A program made the position numbers and the translations under genes. A stretch of 64,000 nt of DNA from CAYNNP01 sp964398215 (GTDB lineage: Bacteria > Planctomycetota > Planctomycetia > Pirellulales > Pirellulaceae), in the NCBI GenBank assembly GCA_964398215.1, contig CAYNNP010000004.1:1-64000 (forward strand), written 5' to 3'. Below are positions 25,380-34,468 of this stretch, piece by piece. Under the pieces are notes generated by a model. The model was not told where the DNA came from and did not search any database. It was given only the letters and a program-made list of their open reading frames with translations. Positions within the stretch are counted from its first letter, which is position 1. Each line of letters begins with the position of its first letter.

Positions 25380-26167
25380 AGGTTGTCTCCTGGTTCCAGT
25401 ACAGCCGATGCCCCACCCAATGATGTTTTGGCGACACTTACTACTTTGGGCGGAAGCCGGGGGCGAACCAACATTGCATCCACGACTATGAATGCAGTTT
25501 CTGGGCCACCCTTGAGCCTGGCTCTCAAGACGCCAGAGTTGACGGCATAAGAGCCGATGAATTTCCAAGATTTTCCGTCATAGACCAAGTCATTTCCCTC
25601 AACCGTTTGGTCAACAGGGACCGTATCTAATAGCGAAGCGCCATCGAAAATTTCAAGTTGAGTATTCATTCCCCAGACTGAGAGTGTCGCCCAATAGAAA
25701 AAGACTTGGTACTCGTCTGGCGGTAGTGAGTCTTGTCGGAACTGTGCCCACGAGCCAGTTTCGCCAGTCGAATAATGGAAGTGAGATCTATTTCGATAGG
25801 AGTTCGTTTGAGCCCATGAGACCCAGCTATGAGGGTCAGATGGATCCTTGTATGTCCTGAATCGTGGTGAGCCATCTTGGTTGTCCACAATGTACACATC
25901 ATTTTTAGGAAGCACCGAATCGCGGGGCAAGACCGTCGACTCGAGTCGCCCATAGGCACCAAGCTTGCGAGCCCACGGTTCGGGAGCCTGATTGATCGCA
26001 ATCGATTCCGTTGGCAATAGTTGTTTCAAGCGATTTGCTTGACGCGTCTGGATCACGCTCATCGAGTACAGTCCCATCATGCCAATGGACATCAGCACCA
26101 TCGCAACCTGAACTTCCAGGTAGGATGATGCTGTACGATGTCGATTGAGTGATGGAGTGTGACTCAT
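25376..26167 (-). CDS. GspI-position minor pseudopilin with golvesin-like domain (locus A)
   Basis: A 263-residue protein. The prepilin signal is atypical: A13 replaces the usual Gly before SSYLE, with E18 at +5. After the helix comes a segment rich in polar residues and then, from about residue 85, a beta-sandwich region ending KSWKFIGSYAVNSG and ETAFIVVDAMLVRP. This order resembles the golvesin/xanthan-lyase CBM-like domain, which ends in a conserved strand of the form VVADAVRV. If real, a carbohydrate- or surface-binding module is displayed on the pseudopilus. It ends with a 4-bp overlap with the next gene. Confidence 0.7.
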   Translation of the reverse strand: MSHTPSLNRHRTASSYLEVQVAMVLMSIGMMGLYSMSVIQTRQANRLKQLLPTESIAINQAPEPWARKLGAYGRLESTVLPRDSVLPKNDVYIVDNQDGSPRFRTYKDPSDPHSWVSWAQTNSYRNRSHFHYSTGETGSWAQFRQDSLPPDEYQVFFYWATLSVWGMNTQLEIFDGASLLDTVPVDQTVEGNDLVYDGKSWKFIGSYAVNSGVLRARLKGGPETAFIVVDAMLVRPRLPPKVVSVAKTSLGGASAVLEPGDNL

Positions 26168-26176
26168 AAGTTTGAA

Positions 26177-26659
26177 TCAGAATGCCGGAGTTAGAGAAGG
26201 CACCGTACCACTGATCGTACTTGTCGGACCGTTAACGGCGCCCCCAATGGTTCCTGATTCGTCAATGCTGAACGCTCCTTGCCAAGCTCCGTTATAGACA
26301 GGAGTGCCCAGGTTGTTGAAATTTCGCCGAGTTGCCGAAGCTTGAAAGCCATCGTCATTTGCTGAAACAATCGAGAACTCGTACCTAGGTACGGAGCTCA
26401 CGAAATCGCTATCCAGCAAACCTTCATCGATCAGCGCCACCATATTGGGCGCATAGGTTCGGTTTTCAATCCAATAGAATCGTTGTGCTGTATTGATCGA
26501 ACGCAAGCACGCACCAGCGACATCGGCGTGCGACTGCTCCATGGTTCTCATGACGCGTGGCGCTGAAAAGCTGATCAGGATCCCCAAAATTGTCATCGTG
26601 ATAATGATCTCGATCAACGAGAACCCGGATCTTTCACGTCGCTTGTTGCCGTTGCTCAA
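26177..26659 (-). CDS. Pseudopilin, GspG/H-like (locus A)
   Basis: A 160-residue protein with a canonical prepilin signal: basic leader, G12 then FSLIE with E17 at +5, and a hydrophobic helix through about residue 36. Its body includes NTAQRFYWIENRTYAPNMVALID, which follows the GspG pattern of a helix then a short loop that contacts neighbouring subunits. The Asp pair that binds Ca in GspG cannot be assigned with confidence. It overlaps gspF by 4 bp (ATGA), so it is translated with the secretion machinery. Confidence 0.85.
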   Translation of the reverse strand: MSNGNKRRERSGFSLIEIIITMTILGILISFSAPRVMRTMEQSHADVAGACLRSINTAQRFYWIENRTYAPNMVALIDEGLLDSDFVSSVPRYEFSIVSANDDGFQASATRRNFNNLGTPVYNGAWQGAFSIDESGTIGGAVNGPTSTISGTVPSLTPAF

Positions 26660-27753
26660 TTTACGTTCCCCGCCATTTCGAACATGGGAATGTAGATCGC
26701 AAGCATCACAACGCTGATGATTCCACCCATCACCATGATGATTGCAGGTTCAGCAAGTTTGGTGACGCGGCCCATGAACGCTTGTGTTTTTTCGCGATAG
26801 TAGGGTGCGATCTCATCCATGACTCTGCCCAGTCTGGCTGACTCCTCACCTACTCGAACTGCGTTGATCATCATCGCGGTGAATAGGCCAGATTCTTCCA
26901 AGCCCTCAGCCAAGGCGCGACCAGCAGCCATCCGGTTGCGTGCGTTTTCGATAGCGTCTTTGTAGGGAGGTTGGTCCTTGAATACGTCAGCCAGTGTGCT
27001 CATCGTTTCCAAGATTGGAACGCCACTGCGTAGCAGCAATGCCAAATTCGATGAAAATCGGTACATCGAAGCCTGGATGACCAAATCCCCGACTACGGGT
27101 ATCGCGACCAAAACACTAATGGAACGCCGTCGACCGTCATCCGTTTTTAACCAACGCCTCGTCCCATAGACCGAAGCTCCCAGAGCAAACATCACGTAGA
27201 TACCATATTCGGCGATGTAGTCACTGACATCGAGCACGAAAACAGTGATGTCAGGGAGTTCAGCGCCCATCTCTTTGAACATGTCACCAAACGTTGGCAC
27301 AACGAACCATAGCATGACCAGGACGACCAAAACGGCTACTAAAATCAGCACGCATGGGTAGATCATCGAGCCAATGAATTTGCTTCGCGTCTGAGCTGCT
27401 TCACGAATCTGTTGGTTAAGATCGCTTAGCACTTCGTCTAGCTTTCCCGTCGTTTCACCAGTGGCGATCATTGCGACCCAGTGGATGGGAAAAAGATTGT
27501 CATCGCTTGATTCAATCGCTTGATGCAGCGAAGCTCCCGACGCAACTCGCTCGGTAACTTCTCGCATAGTGGTTTGCAGTTCGCGGCTCAGGTTCTGGTC
27601 CGCCGCGATCGTCAACGCGCGCAGCATCGGAGTCCCGGATGCCAGTAGCGATCCGAATTGCTGAAAGAAAGTCATCTTGTCGTCGAGCGTCGCGCGATTA
27701 TGTGTCTTGGATGACACACGTGCACGAGCGAGACACCACTGGGCAATGGACAT
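26656..27753 (-). CDS. gspF: GspF/PilC-type inner-membrane platform protein (locus A)
   Basis: A 365-residue polytopic protein with two T2SSF domains. The first begins FFQQFGSLLASGTPMLRAL and ends with MIYPCVLILVAV; the second begins MYRFSSNLALLLRSGVPIL and ends in the C-terminal membrane helix MVMGGIISVVMLAIYIPMF. Three hydrophobic segments are visible (about 148-170, 190-210 and 335-355). GspF links the ATPase to pseudopilus assembly. It is a little shorter than typical (about 400) because the N-terminal cytoplasmic lead is short. It sits 37 bp downstream of gspE. Confidence 0.92.
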   Translation of the reverse strand: MSIAQWCLARARVSSKTHNRATLDDKMTFFQQFGSLLASGTPMLRALTIAADQNLSRELQTTMREVTERVASGASLHQAIESSDDNLFPIHWVAMIATGETTGKLDEVLSDLNQQIREAAQTRSKFIGSMIYPCVLILVAVLVVLVMLWFVVPTFGDMFKEMGAELPDITVFVLDVSDYIAEYGIYVMFALGASVYGTRRWLKTDDGRRRSISVLVAIPVVGDLVIQASMYRFSSNLALLLRSGVPILETMSTLADVFKDQPPYKDAIENARNRMAAGRALAEGLEESGLFTAMMINAVRVGEESARLGRVMDEIAPYYREKTQAFMGRVTKLAEPAIIMVMGGIISVVMLAIYIPMFEMAGNVN

Positions 27754-27790
27754 GGACTTCTTTTTTTAAACGGTTGGTTGAACTGAAAAA

Positions 27791-29548
27791 CTAGTGAGCA
27801 CTCAAGCTACGAGCTTCTTCGATACTTGTTTCACCCAGTACGACTTTTGCGATCGCACTTTGGTGCAACATGGACATGCCATCTTCCATGGCGACTTTTT
27901 GCATGTCAGTGACACTGGCACGCTTCTGTATCATGGCCTTGATTTTTGGAATCACACGCACGATCTCGAACACCGCAACACGGCCTCGATAACCTGTGTC
28001 GCGACATGAACCACATCCAACTGGACGAAAGATAGTGGTTCCAGTTGGGACACGAAGCGTTTTTGCCTGATCATCTTTTAACGCTAGTGGTGCTTTGCAT
28101 TCTGAGCAAAGTCGGCGTAGCAATCGTTGTGCCACAAGGCAGCGGAGTGTGCTGGACAACAGAAATGGTTCGATCCCCATATCGCCAAGACGCGTGATGC
28201 TGCTAAGTGCGTCGTTGGTGTGCAATGTAGAGAAAACGAAGTGCCCTGTTAGTGCGGCCCGCATGCAAATTCCGGCAGTCTCATTGTCCCGGACCTCACC
28301 AACCATGATGACATCAGGGTCTTGCCGCAAGAATGAACGTAGTGCGTTTGCGAAAGTCAGTCCGACTTTGGCCCGCGTCTGAACTTGGTTGATGCCGTTG
28401 AATTTGAATTCAACAGGATCTTCGACGGTACAAATGTTGGTTCCGTCGTCGTTCAAAGAATTCAGGCAGGAATACAGCGTTGTACTTTTACCGCTACCCG
28501 TCGGCCCTGTGACCAACATCAATCCATGGGGGCTTCTGATTGTTTCGGAGAGGTCACGGAATTGCCTCTCGTCCAAACCAAGCTTACGAAGATCGTGAGG
28601 CACAGCTTCCTTGTCCAGAACCCGCATCACGATTTTTTCGCCATAAACGGTCGGGCAAGTGTTCACCCGCATATCAACACGATGAGTGCTGCTTCGCAAT
28701 GCAATTGCACCATCCTGAGGTAACCGCCGCTCGGCGATGTCCATTTTACTCAGAACCTTTAACCGGCTGAGAACAGCATTGAGCAATGACATTGGAGGTG
28801 GCTGAACCTCGGAAAGCATTCCATCGATACGCAATCTGACTCGGCAATGTTCTTCGTAGGGCTCGATATGAATATCGCTCGCGCCCGTCTTCAAAGCTTG
28901 CTCAAAAATCCCATTGACATAGCGAATGATCCGCCCGTCTCTACCCGGCGGCGGCGCTTGATCCAAGTGGACGACTTCTGTGGCTTGCTGTGCTTCGTCA
29001 TCATCAAGTTCGTCTTCGTCATCAACTTCTTCAAAGCTGGCCGTTGTACTAGCGGTTACCATCCGATTGCTCCACGCACCTTCTTCGTAAAGGACGCTGA
29101 GGAGTTTTTCGATAACGGTTAGCGGCGAGAACATCGGTCGCATTTGGCGACCGGTCAGCAATTTGATTTCATCAGCCAACAAAAGCGAGTCGGGTGCAAA
29201 GACCGCAACTTCAAGGGTTTTGCCGTCATCCGAAAGCGGTGCGATCAAGTGATCACGACACAGACGGCTTGGCAATATGTTGGCGATTTCAGGATCAACC
29301 GGCGGTGGGGCGTCAGCTGGTGGATCGAAAACCGGCATCAAGTAGTGGTTTGCATAGGCCGTCGCAATCAGTTCTTCGGTTGCCAGCCCAGCACGAATCA
29401 GTGACTCTTCAAGAGTCCCTTCATCTTTGTTTGGGTTATTGATCCAGTCTTCCAGTTTGTCAGGGTCAAGCTGGTTCGACGAGTCCAGGATTCGCAAGAT
29501 CAATTGATCTTCGACTGCGGACTGAAGTGTTGAATGTAGAGTGCTCAT
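27791..29548 (-). CDS. gspE: GspE/PilB-type secretion ATPase (locus A)
   Basis: A 585-residue cytoplasmic hexameric ATPase. The N-terminal MshEN/GspE-N domain occupies about residues 1-160. An acidic stretch (EEVDDEDELDDDEAQ) links it to the core. The core has Walker A GPTGSGKST near 345-353, the Asp-box region VEDPVEFK, Walker B VIMVGEVRD and a His box GHFVFSTLHTNDA. Near 478-515 four cysteines (CSEC and CGSC) form the zinc-binding C-terminal motif of GspE/PilB assembly ATPases, which retraction ATPases lack. It powers pseudopilus assembly. Confidence 0.93.
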   Translation of the reverse strand: MSTLHSTLQSAVEDQLILRILDSSNQLDPDKLEDWINNPNKDEGTLEESLIRAGLATEELIATAYANHYLMPVFDPPADAPPPVDPEIANILPSRLCRDHLIAPLSDDGKTLEVAVFAPDSLLLADEIKLLTGRQMRPMFSPLTVIEKLLSVLYEEGAWSNRMVTASTTASFEEVDDEDELDDDEAQQATEVVHLDQAPPPGRDGRIIRYVNGIFEQALKTGASDIHIEPYEEHCRVRLRIDGMLSEVQPPPMSLLNAVLSRLKVLSKMDIAERRLPQDGAIALRSSTHRVDMRVNTCPTVYGEKIVMRVLDKEAVPHDLRKLGLDERQFRDLSETIRSPHGLMLVTGPTGSGKSTTLYSCLNSLNDDGTNICTVEDPVEFKFNGINQVQTRAKVGLTFANALRSFLRQDPDVIMVGEVRDNETAGICMRAALTGHFVFSTLHTNDALSSITRLGDMGIEPFLLSSTLRCLVAQRLLRRLCSECKAPLALKDDQAKTLRVPTGTTIFRPVGCGSCRDTGYRGRVAVFEIVRVIPKIKAMIQKRASVTDMQKVAMEDGMSMLHQSAIAKVVLGETSIEEARSLSAH

Positions 29549-30144
29549 ATCAATGTTCCACGATTGCGGAAGTTAACTTCTTTGGACTGAGATGTTGCAT
29601 CGGTGGGTGGGGCTGCAGCTTTCGGCAATTCCACATTGGGTGTTGCCGGTTGCACCGGCGATTTCAAACCGACTGTTTTGCGTTTGGTCTTTTGCACGTC
29701 GATCGTCTTGTCATTGAATCGAACGACAATGTGAGTGTGGTAAATTGCAACCACCTCGCATTCTTTGACTTCACGTTCGTGCGTTGGGATTTGGTCGCCG
29801 ACCTGGACCGTCTGTTGGTTGACAGTTGCAACAACGAATTTCCCAAGACTTGCGCTACCGGTGTAGTTGATCAGCGAACGAATTTTTTCATCCGATGGCC
29901 CGAGATCCGCTTGTGGTAGCTCGGCTTTCGTTTCGACAGCAACCTGTACCGGTTTGAAATCAAAAGGGTCACGCTGGGTGTCTGGTGTGGGCGGTGACTT
30001 CAAGTCGCTCACCTTCCAGCCGACGACCTTGCACTTGATGGTGTCATCGCCCAGATCAAGAGGCTTCGCTGGCGGCCAGCCCATGTACAGGGCAGATGCC
30101 AGTACCATTAAAGGTGGTGCGTATTTTTTTGCGTTAGGATTCAT
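29545..30144 (-). CDS. GspC/PilP-like protein (locus A)
   Basis: A 199-residue protein with an N-terminal hydrophobic segment (about 9-25) and a soluble domain. The middle contains RDPFDF, then NYTGSASLGKFVVATVNQQ, VGDQIPTHE and VKECEVVAIYHTHIVVRFNDKT, the strand order of the GspC HR domain and PilP. In those families this domain contacts the secretin, so its presence implies one is expressed elsewhere. A Pro/Ala-rich tail follows from about residue 160. Overlaps both neighbours by 4 bp. The match is structural-pattern level, hence the moderate confidence. Confidence 0.72.
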   Translation of the reverse strand: MNPNAKKYAPPLMVLASALYMGWPPAKPLDLGDDTIKCKVVGWKVSDLKSPPTPDTQRDPFDFKPVQVAVETKAELPQADLGPSDEKIRSLINYTGSASLGKFVVATVNQQTVQVGDQIPTHEREVKECEVVAIYHTHIVVRFNDKTIDVQKTKRKTVGLKSPVQPATPNVELPKAAAPPTDATSQSKEVNFRNRGTLI

Positions 30145-30689
30145 GGCTTGTCCTTCAACAGTCGAATTGAAAGTGCCATCGTTGGCTTGGTGCGGTCACG
30201 CTCGGGTGGCGTGATACTGATCGATTCGATTCGCATCAAGCGTTGATCTGATTCGAAGCTGTGCAGCAGCGACAACAAATCGGCATGGTCACCAATCAGG
30301 TCAAGTGAAACGCGAACGGACTGCATCGGCCCCTGGCGGCTGGGCGCTTCGGCAGCAATGCGCATCAAGTCGACTGGATGCTTGCGGGTCAGATCGATCA
30401 AGTGTGTCACGATCACATCGTTGCTTTTGCCGCGAAAGATCCTTGGTTCAACGTTCTCCAGATGACTTTGAAGCAATTCGACTTCCTGCGCGATCTTTGT
30501 TTTGTTTTTCAGCTCGGTCAGATCGCGTTTTTCTTTCTTGATCCGGCCATGCAGCGGTTCGCTAATGCCAAAGAACATCACGACCAAACAAATCCCAGCG
30601 ACCGCCATTCGCATCTTGAACGGCTCGCGGAGGTGGTCAGCGACCTGCTTTAACTCTTCGCGAAAATCTTTCTTGTTACGCTCAGCCAT
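30141..30689 (-). CDS. GspM/PilO-like protein (locus A)
   Basis: A 182-residue bitopic protein: a cytoplasmic charged N-terminus (residues 1-25), one membrane helix (about 27-43, VAGICLVVMFFGI), a coiled-coil region (about 50-85) and a periplasmic ferredoxin-like domain. This is the GspM/PilO plan, which pairs with GspL/PilN in the inner-membrane platform. It lies between the GspL-like and PilP-like genes, 2 bp after the former and overlapping the latter by 4 bp, so order also supports the assignment. Confidence 0.78.
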   Translation of the reverse strand: MAERNKKDFREELKQVADHLREPFKMRMAVAGICLVVMFFGISEPLHGRIKKEKRDLTELKNKTKIAQEVELLQSHLENVEPRIFRGKSNDVIVTHLIDLTRKHPVDLMRIAAEAPSRQGPMQSVRVSLDLIGDHADLLSLLHSFESDQRLMRIESISITPPERDRTKPTMALSIRLLKDKP

Positions 30690-30691
30690 CT

Positions 30692-32173
30692 CTATTTCCT
30701 CGCCTTACTTGTGTTGGTCAAGACGATGGAGAATTCCGTTCCGGGAGTTCCTGTTTCTTTGAATTCTGTCTGGCGAAGGTTGCTGAGTTCGACGTGCGAA
30801 AAGTAATCGCTGATGCCTTCGACGGCTTGTACGCGATCGGCAAGTGAATTCATGAACTCAGGAATGTTGCCATCTTTATCCAGCTCGCACCTCGCGTTCA
30901 GGAGAAGCGATGCTGGTTGTTCTTTGACTTGCTTTTTGCGGCGAATGGCCATTGGTGCCGCGGCCCGAATGCCGGTTAAATGAATCTCACGCGGAAGTGT
31001 TCGTGTTACGTTGGATAATACTTGGCTCCATGCAACTCGCTTGTCCAGAAACTGGGTGACGGCTGATGCACGCGCCGACAAACGGTCTTTCTCTGGTTTT
31101 GGATTCACACCACTGGCAAGAAACTTTGGTGCCGTGCTGACCATCGAAGTACGTTGAGTTTCAACGTCTCCTAGTCGCAACCAAAGTACAGCGGCAAGCA
31201 CACACGCTGCAACCAAATACGCCATCAATTCTTTGTACGGAAACACACGACGCAATCGTAGTGGGTCGCGGTGCTGACGAACGAGATCGAACGATGAGTC
31301 ATCTGCGGTCAAGTGACGCGCTGTTGCGAGAGCGATTGATTCAGGATCGTAGGTTGGTCCGTCGATCCATTCGTAGGAAGATTCCAGTTTCTTTCGCAGC
31401 CATTCGCGATCGACCAAGACCTCCAGTTCCTTTCTGCCATGAATGACAACCGAATCAGGAGCCCGGCTTAGGCCACAAGCCGTTGCGCCGGTTTCAAGCA
31501 GGCGAATGGAGGATACGATCCCAGTTGATTCGTCACCGCTAGGCAATGGAAACGTTTGCCAATGTATCGGCAATTCGCCTTGGCAAATCGCCGCGAGCAA
31601 GCTGTCATCTCGCAAGAACACTCGCGTCACCAGAGCGTTTCGCTGGTCTTTGCGATCTGCAGCGGGAGCATCGCTAACCAGGGCCGCTCCTGCTGGGACC
31701 AGTCGCAGCAATGAATGTGGAGTCTGAGAGACAGCATTTCGAATTGACTCGACTAGATCTGTGGGTGCTGCCACAATCCCAGCGACTGTACGACGATCTG
31801 GCTGCCAATGGATTACGTCGATCGACAAATCATCCAGCCGCGCCGTGGAGCTTCGGAGTGATTCTCGGAGCAGTGCACGAGGGGTTGCTTTAGCGGAACC
31901 CGATGCGATCGGGCGCGTTGCGAAATAGCACAGGTCCGTTCTGATCGATACAGCCAACGGAGATGGATTCGCATCGTCGACACCAAGTTTCGCCAGCAGT
32001 TCCTGCAGGGTTTCCAGGAACTCGTCGTGCGACTGCAGGTCGGCTTCAGCATGGACGATGCGAAAATGCCCGAGGACATTTCGTTTCATCGCACAGCCGT
32101 GAATCCTATCGCGGTCAACATAAATGCCGACTAGCTTAGTGCTCGATCGTATTTCGCTGCTCAGAGCCGCCAT
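30692..32173 (-). CDS. GspL-like protein (PilM-like plus PilN-like fusion, locus A)
   Basis: A 493-residue protein. Residues about 10-290 are a cytoplasmic actin-like/PilM-type domain opening with LVGIYVDRDRIHGCAM. A single membrane helix follows at about 321-337 (LMAYLVAACVLAAVLWL). Residues about 340-490 form a PilN-like periplasmic part with coiled-coil and the WSQVLSNVTRTLPREIHLTGI segment typical of PilN. Joined domains equal GspL of type II secretion, where type IV pili use two genes. The domain order and neighbour (GspM-like) fix the assignment even though overall similarity in this family is low. Confidence 0.82.
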   Translation of the reverse strand: MAALSSEIRSSTKLVGIYVDRDRIHGCAMKRNVLGHFRIVHAEADLQSHDEFLETLQELLAKLGVDDANPSPLAVSIRTDLCYFATRPIASGSAKATPRALLRESLRSSTARLDDLSIDVIHWQPDRRTVAGIVAAPTDLVESIRNAVSQTPHSLLRLVPAGAALVSDAPAADRKDQRNALVTRVFLRDDSLLAAICQGELPIHWQTFPLPSGDESTGIVSSIRLLETGATACGLSRAPDSVVIHGRKELEVLVDREWLRKKLESSYEWIDGPTYDPESIALATARHLTADDSSFDLVRQHRDPLRLRRVFPYKELMAYLVAACVLAAVLWLRLGDVETQRTSMVSTAPKFLASGVNPKPEKDRLSARASAVTQFLDKRVAWSQVLSNVTRTLPREIHLTGIRAAAPMAIRRKKQVKEQPASLLLNARCELDKDGNIPEFMNSLADRVQAVEGISDYFSHVELSNLRQTEFKETGTPGTEFSIVLTNTSKARK

Positions 32174-32206
32174 TACAACTTAGTGAGGTGTGAAGCCAAA
32201 AGAATA

Positions 32207-32236
32207 GGGTGGCCTGCAACGATTCGCAGACCACCC
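32207..32236 (-). promoter_or_regulatory. Strong hairpin between pseudopilin and GspL genes
   Basis: An 11-bp stem (32207-32217 with 32226-32236, one G-T wobble) lies in the 106-bp gap after the major pseudopilin stop. No T-tract follows on the minus strand. It may protect the upstream mRNA 3' end from exonucleases or attenuate transcription. Confidence 0.5.
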
Positions 32237-32256
32237 CAAAAGAAACAAAAATGGCT

Positions 32257-32272
32257 GCTGCAATAATGCAGC
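32257..32272 (-). terminator. Partial terminator after the major pseudopilin gene
   Basis: GCTGCA and TGCAGC form a 6-bp stem with a 4-base loop immediately after the pseudopilin stop. On the minus strand it is followed after a few bases by a T-rich run (ATTTTTGTTTCTTTT). It could stop most transcripts, giving far more pseudopilin than platform protein. Confidence 0.5.
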
Positions 32273-32279
32273 TGCTAGA

Positions 32280-32723
32280 TTAAGTACTCTGAGGATTGAT
32301 CTCAGCGTCAATCGTACTGTTCGCTGCGTCGTAGCCTTCTTCTGTGAATGTCACGGTGTATGCACCGTAACCGCTACTGCTACCTGCACGTGTTAGGGTC
32401 AGGGTCCAGCTGTCTTCCAGGCTACCGCTGGTGCCAGCAGCAATTGCTTCGACATTAAAGTAGGTGGGAGCAGTTTGCTCCATGTCCAATTCAGTCAAGT
32501 CGGCAGCGTAAGTTCCCTGACGTGCTTGGTAACGCTCTTGTGCAGCGCGAACACTCGCCAGATACTTGAATGATTCTGAAGCCTTACTGCGCTCGACACT
32601 CTGCAGCAACCGTGGAACACCAAACGCGGCAAGAACGCCGATGATGATCACAACAACTGACAATTCGACCAGCGAGAATCCTTTGCGGACACGTTTCCTT
32701 GGAAATGCTAATACTTGAGCCAC
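32280..32723 (-). CDS. Major pseudopilin, GspG-like (locus A)
   Basis: A 147-residue protein with a canonical prepilin leader: FPRKRVRKG, cleavage after G15, then FSLVE with E20 at +5, and a membrane helix through about residue 40. The helix continues in RSKASESFKYLASVRAAQERYQ, then a small beta domain. The size is that of GspG, the main pseudopilus subunit. It is the first gene of locus A and is separated from the rest by two hairpins, which fits a highly expressed promoter-proximal subunit. Confidence 0.87.
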   Translation of the reverse strand: MAQVLAFPRKRVRKGFSLVELSVVVIIIGVLAAFGVPRLLQSVERSKASESFKYLASVRAAQERYQARQGTYAADLTELDMEQTAPTYFNVEAIAAGTSGSLEDSWTLTLTRAGSSSGYGAYTVTFTEEGYDAANSTIDAEINPQST

Positions 32724-33002
32724 AATAGGCCTCCAATTTTATTTTCAATGTGAATGACTGATACGGTTTATCCGGGCAATTTCAAACCAGCTGTTACGAT
32801 CAGTCACTTGAACCGGTTGAAATGCGGAGGTTTACTCCGTCAATTAACAGGTAGGACAGCATCAAGGTACCGCCCGCATCGATTGATACTTTTTCGTTCG
32901 CGAAGGGGGCTCCCGTGTAAAATGTTAGGGTTGTACGGATGATTACGACGTGATCTGCGCAGTTCGTTGTCGCAGGTAACTTTCTTCACTGCAAACGGAC
33001 CA

Positions 33003-34445
33003 ATGTCACAGCAACAGATGCGACCAAAATACATTTGGCTATTGTTTTGTATTCCAGTTTTCACAGCGGCCTTGCATGCACAGGCAGAAACTTCGCGACC
33101 CAATGTCGTCTTGGTGTTCATCGACGACATGGGGTGGGCCGATTTTTCCTGTTTTGGCAACCAAGCCGTTCAGACGGAAAACATCGATCGGCTTGCTGCT
33201 GAAGGCATTCGGTTTCAGCAGTTCTACGTGAATTCCCCGATTTGTTCGCCGTCGCGAGTGGCGATTTCTACAGGGCAATATCCGACCCGCTGGAAGATCA
33301 CGTCCTATTTGGCAAGTCGCGAATTGAATGATCGTCGCGGTATCAGCCAATGGCTCAGTACCGACGCGCCGATGCTGGCCAGGCAGCTACAGCAAGCTGG
33401 TTACGCGACGGGGCATTTTGGCAAATGGCACATGGGCGGACAACGTGATGTTGGCGAAGCTCCGTTGATTAGTGAATATGGTTTCCATGAATCACTCACC
33501 AATTTTGAAGGTCTTGGCCCAAGGGTTTTAGCGATATGTGATGCTCATGATGGCAAACCAACCCGACGTCACACGCTTGGCTCCGACTCGCTTGGGCGCG
33601 GCAAGATCACCTACGTTGATCGCAGTTTGGTTACGCAGTCGTTCACGTCTGCAGCGATCGATTTCTTGAAACGTGCAGCGAAATCTGACACCCCGTTTTA
33701 TATCAATGTCTGGCCAGACGATGTCCATTCGCCGTTCTTTCCGCCCGAAGTACGCCGCGGCGACGGTTCGAAACGTGAGCTATACCACGGCGTTTTGGAT
33801 ACAATGGACGAACAGCTTGGCGTTTTATTCGACACCATTCGTGCAGACCAGAAACTACGAAAGAACACTCTGTTGTTGATTTGTAGCGACAACGGTCCGG
33901 AATTGGGGGCTGGCAGCGCTGGGAACCTGCGTGGATACAAAACTCATCTGTACGAAGGCGGCGTTCGGTCGTCGCTGATCGCATGGGCACCCGGTTTGAT
34001 CGATCCGGCGCGCCAAGGCACTGTGAATTCTGAGTCAGTGTTTTCTGCGATGGATCTTGTTCCAACCGTGCTTAAAATCGCAAACGTCGATTCAAAATCA
34101 GATTTTGATGGTGAAGCGTTGCCAGGCACGTTGCTGGGCAGATCGAATGAGTCTCGCAGTGCTCCGTTATGTTTTCGGCGTCCGCCCGATCGCGATGCGT
34201 ATTATGGCGACAACGATCTGCCAGATTTAGCAATCCGCGATGCAAACTGGAAGCTGCTTTGCGAATACGACGGGAGCGAAAAAGAACTCTATGACTTGAG
34301 TGCCGACCCGTCCGAGCAAACCAACCTAGCCAAAATCAATCCCGATGTCGCAGAGCGTTTAGCGAAGCATTTGGTCAAATGGCACAATGAAATGCCAGCC
34401 GACAAGGGCGCTAGTTTCAAGAAGTTGCCACGGAAAAAGCGTTGA
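33003..34445 (+). CDS. Formylglycine-dependent sulfatase, exported
   Basis: A 480-residue sulfatase. ATG 33003 or ATG 33018 (MRPKYIWLL) gives a good signal peptide ending near HAQAE; an upstream TTG only adds a polar lead. The DD metal pair is at 41-42 (counting from 33003), the signature CSPSR at 81-85, GHFGKWHMGG near 143 and CSDNG near 301. No long C-terminal extension is present, unlike the sulfatase at 4122. It has no adjacent glycosidase or maturase, so the substrate is open. It is divergent from locus A and convergent with the TIGR03790 gene. Confidence 0.9.
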   Translation: MSQQQMRPKYIWLLFCIPVFTAALHAQAETSRPNVVLVFIDDMGWADFSCFGNQAVQTENIDRLAAEGIRFQQFYVNSPICSPSRVAISTGQYPTRWKITSYLASRELNDRRGISQWLSTDAPMLARQLQQAGYATGHFGKWHMGGQRDVGEAPLISEYGFHESLTNFEGLGPRVLAICDAHDGKPTRRHTLGSDSLGRGKITYVDRSLVTQSFTSAAIDFLKRAAKSDTPFYINVWPDDVHSPFFPPEVRRGDGSKRELYHGVLDTMDEQLGVLFDTIRADQKLRKNTLLLICSDNGPELGAGSAGNLRGYKTHLYEGGVRSSLIAWAPGLIDPARQGTVNSESVFSAMDLVPTVLKIANVDSKSDFDGEALPGTLLGRSNESRSAPLCFRRPPDRDAYYGDNDLPDLAIRDANWKLLCEYDGSEKELYDLSADPSEQTNLAKINPDVAERLAKHLVKWHNEMPADKGASFKKLPRKKR

Positions 34446-34468
34446 ACCCTTGTCTGGTAGGCCGATCG

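Noticed and set aside
24858..25568. A longer version of the GspJ-like protein starting at 25568
   Set aside because: It would overlap the upstream gene by about 190 bp and put 63 non-pilin residues before the prepilin signal; GTG 25379 has a good ribosome site and a 4-bp overlap.
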